Source: Hymenolepis diminuta
Lineage: Eukaryota > Platyhelminthes > Cestoda > Cyclophyllidea > Hymenolepididae
NCBI GenBank assembly: GCA_900708905.1
Contig: CAADRB010000020.1
Span: 2,418,453-2,482,452 of the forward strand
Reading direction: 5' to 3'
Length of the DNA stretch: 64,000 nucleotides
Shown: in pieces, positions 36,010 to 49,600 of the stretch
How positions within the stretch are numbered: position 1 is the first letter of the stretch
Layout of the letters: every line of letters starts with the position of its first letter
Translations under genes and position numbers: made by a program
Notes under the pieces: model-generated
What the model was told of the DNA's origin: nothing
The model's database searches: none
The model's input: the letters and a program-made list of their open reading frames with translations, nothing else

Positions 36010-39000
36010 TTTATTTTAAATACTATAAATAAAACAATGAATAACAATTTAGAAAGAATGTCTATTTATACAGAACTTAAGGAAGTGCACTATTAAAATT
36101 CCTATTCTTCAAGATCTTATCCAAGAAATTGGTGTTTTTAGCATTTCTCGGTTATTTTATTATCATCTTAAATTCCCTAATCATCTTTCATTTCCACAAT
36201 TTTGATATTCAGTGGGACAAAAGCCTATCATTACATCTTTATATACGATTGTTTTTTAAATTTTAATAGTCAAAACCATTATTAAAAACGCAATTTCTAA
36301 TATCATCTGCCAACTCTTGGCACTAAAAAGAAACAATCTCTTCGAGATATTATTCTTGACCTCTCAAGCCTTTCAACTATTTAATAGGCTATGAATACCG
36401 CAGATATAAATTTGTTCACGAACCATGGAGCCAATTCATCAGATTTGAATTAAAAAATCTCTGACCGTTTTACTGGGTCAGTACCCCTCATGAGAAAATG
36501 GATAACCCAATGAATTCAAAAATCAAACAGAGTAGCACTCTTGATTTTCTGATTTCCTTATCTTCTTCTACCTTACTCTTTGTCCTTCCATTCTTTGTAA
36601 TTACTATTTTACGTTTTTTATTACTGAATGGTTTTTGCAGCAAAATCTTATAGAATTTTGTTTTTTCCTCTTTAAGTAATATAACGTAGGAAGATACAGA
36701 GCTCGATCGGTTCCAATACATATCTAAGGCGCAAATTACACGAAGCGGCCCCAAAGCTTTCGATAGTATGTGAAAAATTTTTGAAAAATTGTTAGTTGTC
36801 TTTTTAAATAAAATTCATCTAAATAATAGAGGTTGTTATTGGTACACTTTGAAGATTTTCGAGTGCAAAAAATTGTGATTAATCATTTTGTAAGTGTATT
36901 TCCAGATCGATGCTAAAATCACCGAGAGCTATTTTGCTAAACTGAAGACCACAGGTTCATTGTTGGATAACAGAGGATTTTAAGAAACTACGGGTGTAGA
37001 ATTTGAATTTCGAATAAGACCTCAGGTTTTGTGTATTCTTCTCATGCCCCATTGTTATAAAAAGAGAAATGATTAAGTAATTTGGTTTTTAAAAGAGAAG
37101 TTACTTTTCAAAACACAAAGGAATCATAAATACATATATGAATATAAATTGAACTTTCATAAAAGTACATGCATATATGTATTTATATCGTGGTTCGATT
37201 TTCCACTTATTAATTTCAATTAATGACATTGTTTTTCTATTTAAACTATTGTAAGCTTTTAATTTAAAATAGTATATTATCAAGTAAATGGCACATTTTA
37301 TTCAGCCATTTGAACTTAATTTAGATATATCCTATTTATTTACTAGACACATATATTATCATCATACCAAAGTTATTTAAAACACAGTAAGGAAGATTAT
37401 AAGGCATAAAATTTCATTGAAAACAGAAAAAATATAGTCGTACTCACTTCAAAGTGCGCGAAATATATTGTTTGTGTTATTCAAACACGTTTAAATATAT
37501 TTGCTCATCACTTTTCATCACGCTTGCGGAAAGCCAATCGTTATCATGAGAGAAAAGAGGTTCTTGAACGCCTACAAAGATATATATTTAAAAATACACT
37601 CTTTTCTGTTTAATATCGATGAACTAATGATTGTGACGGGATCTTATATCATACAACTATAAAATGTTTATCAATCATAAAAGACTCTTTTAATAACTAA
37701 ATAATAAATAATTATGATCGAAATTTTCTCTTCTCTCATTTTGAATACCTTATCTCCACTATGCTGGGTTATCGTAGAAGATCATTTTGTCTTTCCAACC
37801 ACTGGAAGAAGAACTGATTCGAAGTGGCTATGTTAACACTTTGTAAGCGCATATCATCCTGCTACCTGAGTTACCAGATGAAAAATTCATTGAAATGGTT
37901 TTATCAACCATTTCAATTAATCAACGGATAAATAAGCACTGAGCAACGCTGGGAATTTCAGAACTCTCGTGAAGAAGTGATTTATCCAACAAGGGAATGG
38001 TAAAGAACCCGAATACGAAATTGATTAAAATTGGATTCCCTTGGTATCTGATTTTGCTTTAAACATTAACTCACTCATCTCATTGGGTTATTTTACGCGT
38101 TACCCAAGCATAGATGCCCAATCTTGGTTAAAAATCGTACTGTTAAGTAATGAGATTTGGGAGTATTTAAAATAAACTTGCAAATCGATTTTATTTCCTC
38201 ACCCTTTCTAAAGTTCACTCAATAAATACCCGAAAATGAAGAAATCATTATATCGGGCAATAAATTTATTTTAAAGAATTGCATCTTTACCCTTATATTA
38301 AATAATATCTGAAAAGCCGTAAAAACGGTAAGTAAGACTTAATTTCACCTCAACTGGGAATCCAACAGCCAATAAACATGGAAGGCGTATAAATTATGAG
38401 TAACACTGGCGGTCAATAAAAAGGCATTTACAAGTGTACAGGTCTAAATAACATGGGATTTCATTAAACAAGAATTTATGAAAATATAGGCTGTGACGGT
38501 ATCACGAATCCATTAATATGCATTTATTTTAATATTCTTAATCAGTTTTACGGAGAAGATTTTTTGATAAATGATTATGCTTAAAAATAAGCTTTGAGAA
38601 CAGAGATGCATAAATTTTAATATTTTTTATCCAAAGGGAAGGAAAGTAAAATGAGGCGAAATCGTTCTTCTGAATTTACGATGTCTTCGAATGTCAGAAT
38701 TCTATTCGTTTTTATGTTTTAAAAGGTTTTCAAGATGTTTCATCGACGACTTTTAGTTTTTTTAAGAGAGAATATTAAACACCTAAAAAAATTTAGAGGG
38801 ATGGTAATTTGTGTGAAACCAGTTAAGTACGAAGCTGTCAACTGTATGCGGATGTTTATGGAAAAGAAAGTAGTGTTTTCGAAACTAAAATGGGACCGCC
38901 ACTCTTTACGCCCAATTTCCAATTACTTTAAGCGTATAAAAGATTAATATAGTTAAAACATTACATATCAGAATGTTATTCTGCGCTGAGAAATGAAATT

Positions 39001-40487
39001 CAGAACTCGAGAAACCAAATCTGCGCACCATTTACTATTTCATCTCAGCTATTCCAATGCCTCCATTCATCTGAATGGTATAATGTATGCTATCCTTCTT
39101 AATAAATGAGCATGTGCACATCTCAAATCATAAAAGAATTTGACAGAAGAATCACCTCCACCTTCAAATCTGTGGAGAGCTCTGTTGGCATAAGCTGAGA
39201 TTCGCTTAATAATTCCCACTTCCCTAGAGGGAGGTGTTAATAACACTTGATCCGGGAAGAGATTAGATACTCTGGAACTGACATCTTATCAATGCACTTG
39301 TTGATCAGAATTAAACAGTGTGGCTGATCAAAACGAAATCTCTTGATGTTCTTCGGTTTCGCAGTCACTAAGGTCACAGACGTACACTGCCCCACCAACT
39401 GTCCTATACCAAATTTAAATGCTTACTAACAAGATAAAACTTTATGAAATGCTTGAAGAATACAGCTGCTCTTTAATTCTTCCTGCTCCAGGAGGTTTTA
39501 TAAATTTTTCAAAATAAATAATCGCTCTATTTCTATTTTTATTTGTAGATCTTCAAGACAACTTCCACAACACCCAAATTTACATTATGATAAAAATAGT
39601 GACTATATTGCATCAGACTTGAACAAAAATTTCTCTGAGAACAACTTAGAAAAAAGCTAATTTTAAATTTCGCTCATGAAGAGTCATGCAGCGCATAACT
39701 TTCTGAATGGCAGAGCATAATTTAACATTTGATAATATAATTTGAAGGCTACTTTCATTATATCTTTTGTATCGCCTTGTGTTCATTGAAGATATCCATT
39801 TCTATTGATCTCAATTAATCATAGCACTCATTAACTTCGATCACTTATAACTCCACCAGAATAACAGATAAAGAAGAGAAATGAAAGAATTATAGGAATC
39901 TTTACTTCGAGCAGGTGGCCGAAATTATAACAACAGGTGAACTGAATACGGGTGATATGAAATTTAATTTTTCTCTTAGGCATTAAAATGAGATTTGGTA
40001 ATTTCCTATGTAAAGAAAAGAAAAACATAAAATTATTTGCTATTTTCGCCATGGAATTATATTTTATGGTAAAATATTAGTAATAAGGAGTGTATTTCTT
40101 AGAATTTGGTGGCAGCTCGTAACTTGGGGTGTTCACGCCTTTCAGTTGCTGACCAGGTTTGCCACAAATTCGTTTAATTAAGTTTAAAAATTAAAGTTTA
40201 AAGTGTAAAGATTTAAACGTTGATAGCGTCAATATAATTTATACAGCAATAGAGCAATTCGACGGTAAAGGCTTTTATTTAGGATTATTACTAATTCAAC
40301 TGACTCAAGTCCACTCGACTAGCTTAGTTCAAAGAGGAATATAAACAAACTTTTTATCGCTTCAACTGCCGATGTTTGAATCTGTGACTACTCAGACCCC
40401 AGGGAGAAGAGTGAATACATAGCTTAAACTATGAATTTAATTAAGAAAATAAATTTCCTCAAGCATAACTAAAAAGGTGGAAAACGA

Positions 40488-40650
40488 GTGGCTGCCCGGT
40501 TGGTCAATAACCTCGGCGATAATTATTTCAGTGGGGGTCATATATCCAGATACCGGCGTAGAAATATGATAATAATAGATAATCCAGTCCAAGAGGGATG
40601 GAGGTTATGAGTTATGCCCGAGTACATCAAAAATATTCAATTCACTCTTC
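40488..40650 (+). repeat. Repeat family C copy
   Basis: It contains 'gtggctgcccggttggtcaa', 'tatccagataccggcgtaga', 'gataatccagtccaagaggg' and 'gcccgagtacatcaaaaata'. This is the clearest copy of the family. Confidence 0.7.
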
Positions 40651-42752
40651 TAACAGTAACTCTTTGCTGAAATAGTCTCGATAGACGGATGAGCTTTGAT
40701 AATTTAAATTTACGAGAGGACTAGAAGTTGCTATTAAATACTCCTCATTACTCCTCTCAAATTTGTTATTATCTACCAAAATGAAGTATCTGTCATCAGA
40801 TTTTTCTAAGTTGGCTGATTGTGACTTATTAATACGTTGGATGCTAAATTATATTTTACCTCTAATATTTTTATTAATTATTATAACCTACATTGAAACA
40901 AGAAGTTTGCAATTTTTCATTTTGGCAAAACAGCTGAAATCGGTTAGTAGTAAGTCCACTAAATGATAAAGAGTAGAGATCAAAAAAGATACTATTCATA
41001 ACATCAGTGCATTAGAGCTATCAAAGTCCATTTGATTTCTGAATTACGTTTATACAGTGTAAGGTACTTAAAGTTTAAACATTCTAATTTCATGCTTCAT
41101 CATCAAGATAATTGGATTAATTCCTGTCCATGATTATCAGTGCTTGTTGAAGAGTTATTTTGATTTCAATTCTCTGTCTTGGCCCTAAATTTGTTTTTTT
41201 TTTCATTCTCAAGGTTGAGAAAGAGGGATGGTTACATATGATATTAAGTAGCTTACACATCCTTAGATCGATAGAATTTTTCAACTTTTAATAATTATTC
41301 CGCATTAGAGAATGAGGTTTTTATATCTCGACTTAAATTTCATTTTACTTTTTTCTTTATTTAATTCAAATGAGCTACACCATAAGAAGAAATGTGACAA
41401 GACCTTTATGTCTCCAAATGACAACGCCTTGACGCGTGAATATTAGTATTACAATAGCCGTGCTTTGTGTTGAACTTTCAAGAAGAGAAATCCCATACGC
41501 TGTTTTTTTAATATTCTTAACTCCACTCAATGAAGGTGCAAATGTTTCGTATCGCTCAAGGATGTAGCACTTCTTCCCAGTAGAAGCAGTGAAAAGCACT
41601 TTCCTAATTGAACTTTGTAGTTATAGTTAACTTAAGTGTTAGCTCAAAATCAACATAGAAAAAATCATTTTTACATACACTTTTACAGGAGATGAATGAT
41701 TTTCAATATAAATGCATACCAGAGTAAGGAAAGAAGAAAATTGAGGGATATCTGTCTTCAAACTAGGATTTATGCGTGTCTCCAGTTGCGGTTAAGGACT
41801 TGATATTTTGAAAGCCTTTGTTCGGGGTTTTGCTTTCAAGGTAAGTAGATGAAAATTAAATTGGATGTTCGTACTCATGTATATCTTCTTAATCCCTCAT
41901 TCACAATTTACTTTAGATTCGTCTATTTACAAAAGAGGACATTTAACTTATTTTAAATTATTGGCTGATGGCACTTCCTCCATATTTATGGTTAGGAAGC
42001 TGTTAATTAGTAATAGGCTACTGAGATTTTCGATGATGCTAACAAAATAATTTGCATGTTAGCATTTTTTACCTCTATAGAACCATCAGTAAATTGACTA
42101 ATCGATTTTAGTGGTTGAATAAAACGAGTTTATCAGTCGAATTTAGTCTTCCATTTTGGATAAGTATATGATCAATATGCAGCTGGTTTTTAAATTTAGA
42201 AAATGAATCTAAGACCATTATAGCTTAGATTTAAATAGTCTTGAAAGATTGTAAATTCTGACGGTCTTCAGTTCCACACGACATTTAGAAGCCTCAAATT
42301 CTTTCGAAAACATTGCTATTTCATGAGACATTCCTTTGATTTCATACTAACACTACCTCATATTTTTAATGCTGTTTTAAGAGGTCTTTGGTAGCACCAC
42401 TCCAGAATAACAAAAACTGTTATTTATTTATAATTCTAGCGTAATTGAATGTGAATTTTGAGTTTATATTTCGAAAAATTTAAAGTTTCTTTTAAGCACG
42501 CATAATATTCTACCGAAATTTAGTAAGTACAAATATATTTTCACGAAAAGAATGGAATTTCACAATAATGTTTTAGTGACCTGTTCTGGCATTACATGTA
42601 GTTTTATTTAACCTTCGTCATCACTAATAAAGCCTTGGTGCTTGGCCATAGGCAAGACCGATCCAGAGGAAGGGAGAAGACGCGCAATTCAAATGACTCT
42701 TATTATATTAAGAAAATAAATCTGTCTGTATAAATTTAGTTAAGAATAAACT

Positions 42753-42870
42753 GTTTAGTTGCCTGGTTAATCAATGATTGCAACAGTATCAACATTGTGT
42801 ATCCAGGCACCATCCCAAAAATCCACTAATCGATCATTCAGCGCATTTGGCGCGAAACATGAACTTCCCT
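42753..42870 (+). repeat. Repeat family C copy (partial)
   Basis: 'agttgcctggttaatcaatg' and 'tgtatccaggcacc' match the family's 5' half. The 3' half is poorly preserved. Confidence 0.5.
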
Positions 42871-45800
42871 CAGACGCACCGTAAATATTCGCTTCAACTT
42901 CCTAACAGTATAATTTTATATGCGATAAGATTATTGGGAAATGGCAGAGTGATCAATTTTTAAGTCCGAGAAATTAGGGGTCACAAGATCAATGTTCATC
43001 TGTGCACACCCGGTGACGTGGATGGCCAGAGGTACGGGTTAGTTCCAGTTGGAAAACGGAATATTAAAATGCTACTTTCAAGATAAGAACAGCTCAAGGA
43101 TACTTCCTCGCTATCCAAATGAAGCGTTTCGAAAACTTTCCATAATTGGCTGTGGAAGTAATGAAATCTAAAAAAGCAGAGCATTTGGCTCAGTCAAGGT
43201 GGTAATTAAAAGCATAAGTTCAAAAGTCTACTCAATCTTTACATTAAACGTATTAAGTATTATCTACTAATTCGGTTTTTATTCGAATTATTTCGATATT
43301 ATTATACAATTCTAATAGAAATAAGGTTTTAATTTTACATGCTTGAGATTGTTAGAATAAATATTTTTATTTCTACTCTCTTGTTAAGAATGAGTCAATG
43401 AGTAAACTTAAGCAAACTTCCTCTAACCCGAATATATTTGAAATGCACATTTAATATTTTTACTTTGCCAAAGGGAGAAATTTTTCATAACATTTATTTA
43501 TTTTCCTTATGGTGGCGATATTTTTACCAATGTTTGTCATTGTTTAAATTCTCTCCATTGAATACTAAATGGGAAATATTTTCTTAAATTAAAGCTTTAT
43601 ACTCTTTTAGTATGCGAAAATGAGTCTGAGTTGCAGATTTTAAACTAAAGTGCACAAGAATTTTTTGCTTCCATCATATAATTTTATTTCAACAGTCCTC
43701 CAAAATGGTAATCAATCATCGCTTTATACAGATGGAAATACTAAGAGCCTCCGATATCACACAATATGTTCTTCAGATCACGGAGCTTACTGCCTGTATA
43801 TACCAAACATGACGAGATGACTAATCACAAGTAGGTCTTGATTTAGGTCAAAGGGACCCGCTACACCTTTTTTCCCTTCCACAGTCCTCGAGGTATCGGC
43901 TATCGAGGTAGATGCAGGTCATACAAGTACCCACGTGCTTCCAGAGCCCCTGATTAGGGCTTCCAATTGGGCCAATTATTGTTTATATGTTATGACCACT
44001 TTCCTTTCTCTGTCTACCCCTACTTTCGATTCACCCGTTCTTTCCTCAGGTTACTAAAAAGAGCAGAGTTAATTATAGGCATTTAAAGGTGCATTCAAAA
44101 AAATATCCATAGATTTTTCTGGTAAATATATGAGTGGAATTTAGTGGGCATTGTAGTAAATTAGGTTTGACCTCATTTTATCGAAAAATATCCCACCGTT
44201 CGATTCCGAGATTCGAATACTTTAATGTTAGTTGGCATTCTTTACTCGAATTTATTATAATTGAGTTAAAGGGAAGTTATGGAGAAATGAATGGGAATTC
44301 ATTCTTACTGTGAATCTATGTGCTTTTGTATCATTATTATTACGGTATGAACAAAATATGTTAATAATTTTTGTGCCTATGTATGAAAATAAAGAACATG
44401 AACAATATTAGTAGAGTAGCATACAAAAATATGTGATGCCATTTTGAATGTACTTAATTGTTGATATTCTCAATAAAATAATAAGTCTATTTACTCAGTG
44501 ATCTATTGATTTGGATAGAGGGTTGCATAGCTTTTGGATTCAAATGCAGTTTACTGATATACCTCCAAAAAATGATGTCAATTTTCCAGCATTTTAATAT
44601 TTCAATTTCGGGTCTATTTCCTCGGTTGCGTTGATTTGTAATGATCAGGGTTAGGTGGCTTTAAGTTTGGAAGTAGAATGATAATATTGCCTTTTCTAGG
44701 TTGGTGTGTCCTACATAAAGTATCCTCAAGACAGGGGTGCTCACTAGCGTTCTAGTAATACCCATGAAAATGCAAAATCGTTTGCAAGTTCTGTTAATGA
44801 GATAGTATATGAAGATGCGAAATAGTGAAATATTTCAGTAAGAGATGAAACGAGAATCAAGTGGTAGTATACAATGAAATCAGGATACGAAGAGTCCTAT
44901 TTTCTGCGAACACCAAGTTGTCCACTTTTCCATAATTCACTTAATTATATCCAAATGTTCCTAACCACATTTTCATTATTTGATTACTGTGTTTCTGGAT
45001 GAGTTCATATCTACTTTATTCAGAGTTTGCTGACCGATTGACTTAGCCGGATGGTTGGTCATGGTACACCGATTCAGGTAAATCTTCCCATAGTCAATGG
45101 AAGAAGTTGTTTTGCGGAGCTCAGAGTGAACTCTGTTAGTTGTAAAGTGTTACCGATTGATAAGGATTTATGAGAAAACAGAAAAAACTTAGCCTGTATC
45201 AAAAAAGAAACAATAAGCACTGTCGTCCATAATTCTAAACTGGTATAATGATAATGACGTGAAAAGACTAGAAGTCTTTAAATTTCTTATTTTTTAATAT
45301 CCAAAACTCAAACAGTCTAATTATCTCCGATACACGGGATTACTATTATTACTAATACTGTTAAAATCACTCAATATATTTTGACTGATTCTCTTCCTTC
45401 CCTCTAAATTTTCGAAATTTCGGACTGCACAACTGTATATGCAAATTTTACCTTATTATGAAGATCATATATTAACACCTACTTGAATTCTAATCCAAGA
45501 ATTATAATATTGTGGATTAAATTGAGATTTTGTAACATTTTTCAACCCCAGATGAAATATCCATCTGAAACAAAAATTGAACTTATGTTTTATTTTGCAA
45601 GTGATGAAATTTTTACTAATTTTGAAGTTGAAGGATCAAAGCCTACATAGAAAAAAATGCATTGCAGTGATGGAAATCCCATATTTTGTTAATGAGTAAC
45701 CCCTTCTCGTGTTCCCGTCCGAAATTCAGTTCAGGCTTTATAGGTCATATCACTGGATATAGATTAGTAACATTCATCTTAATTCATGAAGGCTCTTTCC

Positions 45801-46117
45801 AGAGTTCGTTGTTTTCGTGGAATCGTGAATATGATACTGCGGATTTTTTATGTAGTCTTAATGGCACTTAGTGTTGTTATTGGGATGATAAATAACACAG
45901 CTGAAGAGTGATGCCATTTCTGGACATCCTGAGGTTTTTATCAGTCTGCTGGGTTAAATTAAGTATTAATACATTCAGTCACACGTTAATAAATAAAAAA
46001 AAAGAATTATATAAATGAAGTATCCTAATAACTCAGTTATGTTAAAACATCGCCATTAGTATCAACTAAGTTTTTTGCCTTTCCAAAAATATTAATCTAT
46101 TGAGATGAAATGGCTAA

Positions 46118-46144
46118 TGTAATATATATATATATATATATATA
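46118..46144. repeat. TA dinucleotide microsatellite
   Basis: A near-perfect (TA)n run of about 13 units. Confidence 0.9.
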
Positions 46145-46454
46145 TTCTATTCATACCCAGCAGAAGCTGAGATATTTCACATTCAAGCTACCTGATTGAT
46201 TTTTCAATATATAATTGGCGGTTAAATTTCATCCCACCACCGGACTGATGGCAGTTTTAACCGGACAAACTGTAAAAATGTCAAGATCATTATGTAACCG
46301 CATGATATTCACCTTGAGTTAACATGGCTTGCGGAGTTGGGGTAACTTAAATATCTTATCTTTACTATGACAATATAATGTAAGATTGTTTTACTTTCTC
46401 AACCGATGGGGAAGATGAACTGACGTGACAAGACAGAAACATATTAATTAAAAT

Positions 46455-46690
46455 TTTTGGAACGTGAGTTACCCTTTTAATAAGCATTGTACAACTATAA
46501 TCCAAAAATCAAACGAAGCACGGACTCACTGAAACCATGACGTTGTTCTCTGTATCTGTTCGATCCCCTTCCCTTAATCATTTATTGGACTTTCTGTTAA
46601 CCGATGTCATTTCCCGCCCGCAAATAAAAATTGTAAATTTTCTGTATTACTATGTATAATAATGAAAAAAGCAATGCATCCGCGTATTAA
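46455..46690 (+). repeat. Repeat family B copy
   Basis: 'taataagcattgtacaacta', 'ccaaaaatcaaacgaagcac' and 'ttaatcatttattggacttt', then 'gcaaataaaaattgtaaatt', follow the same order as the copy at 24380. Confidence 0.7.
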
Positions 46691-49600
46691 TACAAATGAT
46701 GAATGACACTGGAATTATCTGCGAGACGTGAATTACTATCCCAAGAGAAACCTTGGACTATGCAGTCTGGATTCCTGTTTGGCGACGTTCAGGCAATAAA
46801 GATTGATTTAATTTGCAAGAATTTTAGGATGCATTATTATGCGTAACAAATTGCCACTGTCAAAAGATATCAAATTTTAAGAATTCGAACGCTAGTAGTC
46901 AGTAAAATTCTTCACAATGTTATTACAAAATTATATTTTATTCTGTTTCGAGCACATCGCTTAAATTTTTTTTTAACAATGACATCTATTTGGATTCAGT
47001 TGAATTTACTGCATCTATGGTGATTAAATTTTCCACAATCCACCTTGACTATTTCAATTACATTCAATAGGTCTGAAATATGCTAATTAAACATTAAATA
47101 TTGAACCAATATAGGTTTACTACCAGTCTGCTAAATGTTATATTAATATTATTGCAATTTTACAAGTCAGTATATTTTAATTGCTCCGTACGGAGCAGTG
47201 ACAAATTAAGTCGGTGACACTTTTTAATGCTATCTCAGAACTACAATTTTAAAGGCATTGATTTCTAATGTCTTTGATTGGAAATCTCATAAAAAGACTG
47301 AACTTGACATCATTTATCCAGGAGCAAGTATTGACCTCTGGAAATGTAATATCTTGACATCTTTTCTCCTTTTTAGGACGCTAGATGTCTCTATACGGGA
47401 CGAATATAGCTGATTTGCGAGTGCAATATAAGACAAGAGTATTTTATTATATTCTGTAAGCATGTAAATTAAATGCGCCACCTTTTCAAATTATACTCTG
47501 ATATTCGCATCTGACCGCTCAAAATATGTTGAACAGATATGTGGAATGTTTTCCTTCCAGCTTGTTTGATTTGTCTCTCAAAATACCTACCATAGTTCGT
47601 TTCAACTTTTACAATTCGTTACATTTTTAAAGATGCAGCCTTTCCAGTTGCGTAAACTTTAAGTTACTTGTTCAAACAAAATTGATTTATATGATCCCTT
47701 AGAAAAATCACTTCGATGGTATGGAATAGATATAGTGAAAAACACATTACCTTTTACGATAATTCGTTGAAAGTGAATCATGTTGTTTGGTGAAATTGAT
47801 TCAGAAATTCTGATAACTAACGTATCATATATTTTTGGTAACGACCGATACTAGCTGATACTAATGCTCAAATGTGAGAACCTTCTTCCTTTTTCTTAAG
47901 CACGTCTGATCACTCCCTCCCCTTTCAACAGTCCAATTAATAAAGATTTTATTTCCTTGTTTTGTTATGTTCTTAATCAACTTTTCCAGTTACACTTTTA
48001 TTTCGTTTTGGCTTGATTCATTTTAATTTTACTTGAAAATATGTTTAATAATCCCCTCATCTGTTTCCTAGATTCCTGAGTGTTGCTTTGTTATAGGATT
48101 TGGTTGAAATGCTATTTTAAAAGGTAATAGGCGTGCTCACTTAGTAGGGTATCTATCCCTAATTTATAGAGGAAAAAACACTTACTAAGTTTTCATTTGC
48201 ATGCCAAAGCTCTTTTGAGCCTCAGTAACTACAAATTTAACTAGATTATCACTACTGATGGTTTGATTTCATACGTTCAGCACTTCTAACTATTGTTTAT
48301 CTAGGCAAGAATTAATTAACTTCAAAATCAAATTTATTTGCAGCTTAGAATAATTCTATCGCCACCTCATCTTCAAATATACATAATTGGAACATTTTCA
48401 CTGAGATGCCAAATTACAAAGATTTATTTCTTAAAATCTCTTTTGTTTTCAAAATAATATCAAAATAGAGTTTTGTTATAAGGTAAATTTTGCCCATCTT
48501 TCTGTCAAGGTTAACTTGCAAATAGGCGGCAAAACCGAATACATCACATGAATCAGAGAACTGGTTTATTTGAGACCTAAAGTAGCTTTCTTTAGCTTAT
48601 TAAACGATAAAATACAAATTTCAGTAATGAAGTAGCATTTAAACATAGAAAAATATGAATAGTCAAATAAGAGATGAATTATTCCCGTAGAGGTAGTGAA
48701 CAAAGTGAAACACTAAGAGGGTTACTTCATTTGAATTGTAGTTTCATTAGGTAATCCATTTAAATTAGGACCCATAGTCATTGTCTCATGTACTAACGCT
48801 CCGAAGATCAAATTTCCGGGTATTACTTCTTGAATGAATTCACGTCCGCGATGTGCAAAGATGATCTATTATTTGACTAAATTAAGTGACTGGTTATGCA
48901 ATCTCCATTTGTTTGACTCTTCTAATAGCTAAGATAATCCTTCTAACAGGTTTTCAACTTCTGACTCATACGCTATTATTTTCCCATGATGACACTGATG
49001 GGAAAACCAATAATGATTCCTATTGTTTATTTTATGTAATTCCATTTTAAAAACTACGGCGGACTGGAATTCATCCAGAAACCCAAGTGCCAAAAAATAA
49101 GAATTGAGCCTAGGAACATTAGCATATTACAAACTGAATTACATAGGCCTAATAAAAAAGTTTTCATATTTCATCTCATAATTTAACTTGTTAGATTTTT
49201 TTGCATTGCCACTGGAAATAATAATGGAAATTTTTTATTTTGAAAGTTTTTCAAAAATTTTGCAAATTTATTTCAAACACTTGCCCATTAATAAAGGTCA
49301 ACTCATTCGACGTTAAGTTACAATCACGTGAGAGCGTTTTATGCGGAGAAAAGGAAACTACTCACTGGAGTGAACGGTTGATTATTCTTCTATGCTCTTC
49401 ATGTCATTTGCTAACCCAGTTACTGGCTAACAGGTAAATGAGGTCCCCTTTCTAATTGAACAGGAACGAGTGGTATTTATGCTTTCAAACGGGGGCCCTT
49501 TTGTCAAATCTTAAATGATTAATGACAGCTCTCACTCGCCCTCTTCAATGGAAGATGAAGAGAGCGATGTTTATTGAGTGAGTGGAAGGACAGGTCTGTT

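Larger units (their letters stand above)
36010..46070. other. Intergenic region, first part; scattered repeats
   Basis: No coding exon is supported. A possible 5' UTR splice acceptor for the kinase lies at about 36023-36024. I see repeat B copies at about 37880-38000, 41100-41180 (reverse) and 45210-45245 (partial), and repeat C copies at 40488-40650 and 42753-42870. A block near 43840-43990 is richer in G+C than the rest and unidentified. The open frames here (for example 38735-38947, Lys/Phe-rich) look like AT-rich chance. Confidence 0.45.

Noticed and set aside
38735..38947. A 70-codon Lys/Phe-rich frame
   Set aside because: Composition is what AT-rich non-coding DNA gives, and an equally long frame lies on the other strand.
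49505..49570. A short Ser/Glu-rich frame (ATG ATT AAT GAC...) that looks coding
   Set aside because: Only about 20 codons, ending in a stop directly before a donor-like site, with imperfect inverted-repeat structure; too little to support.
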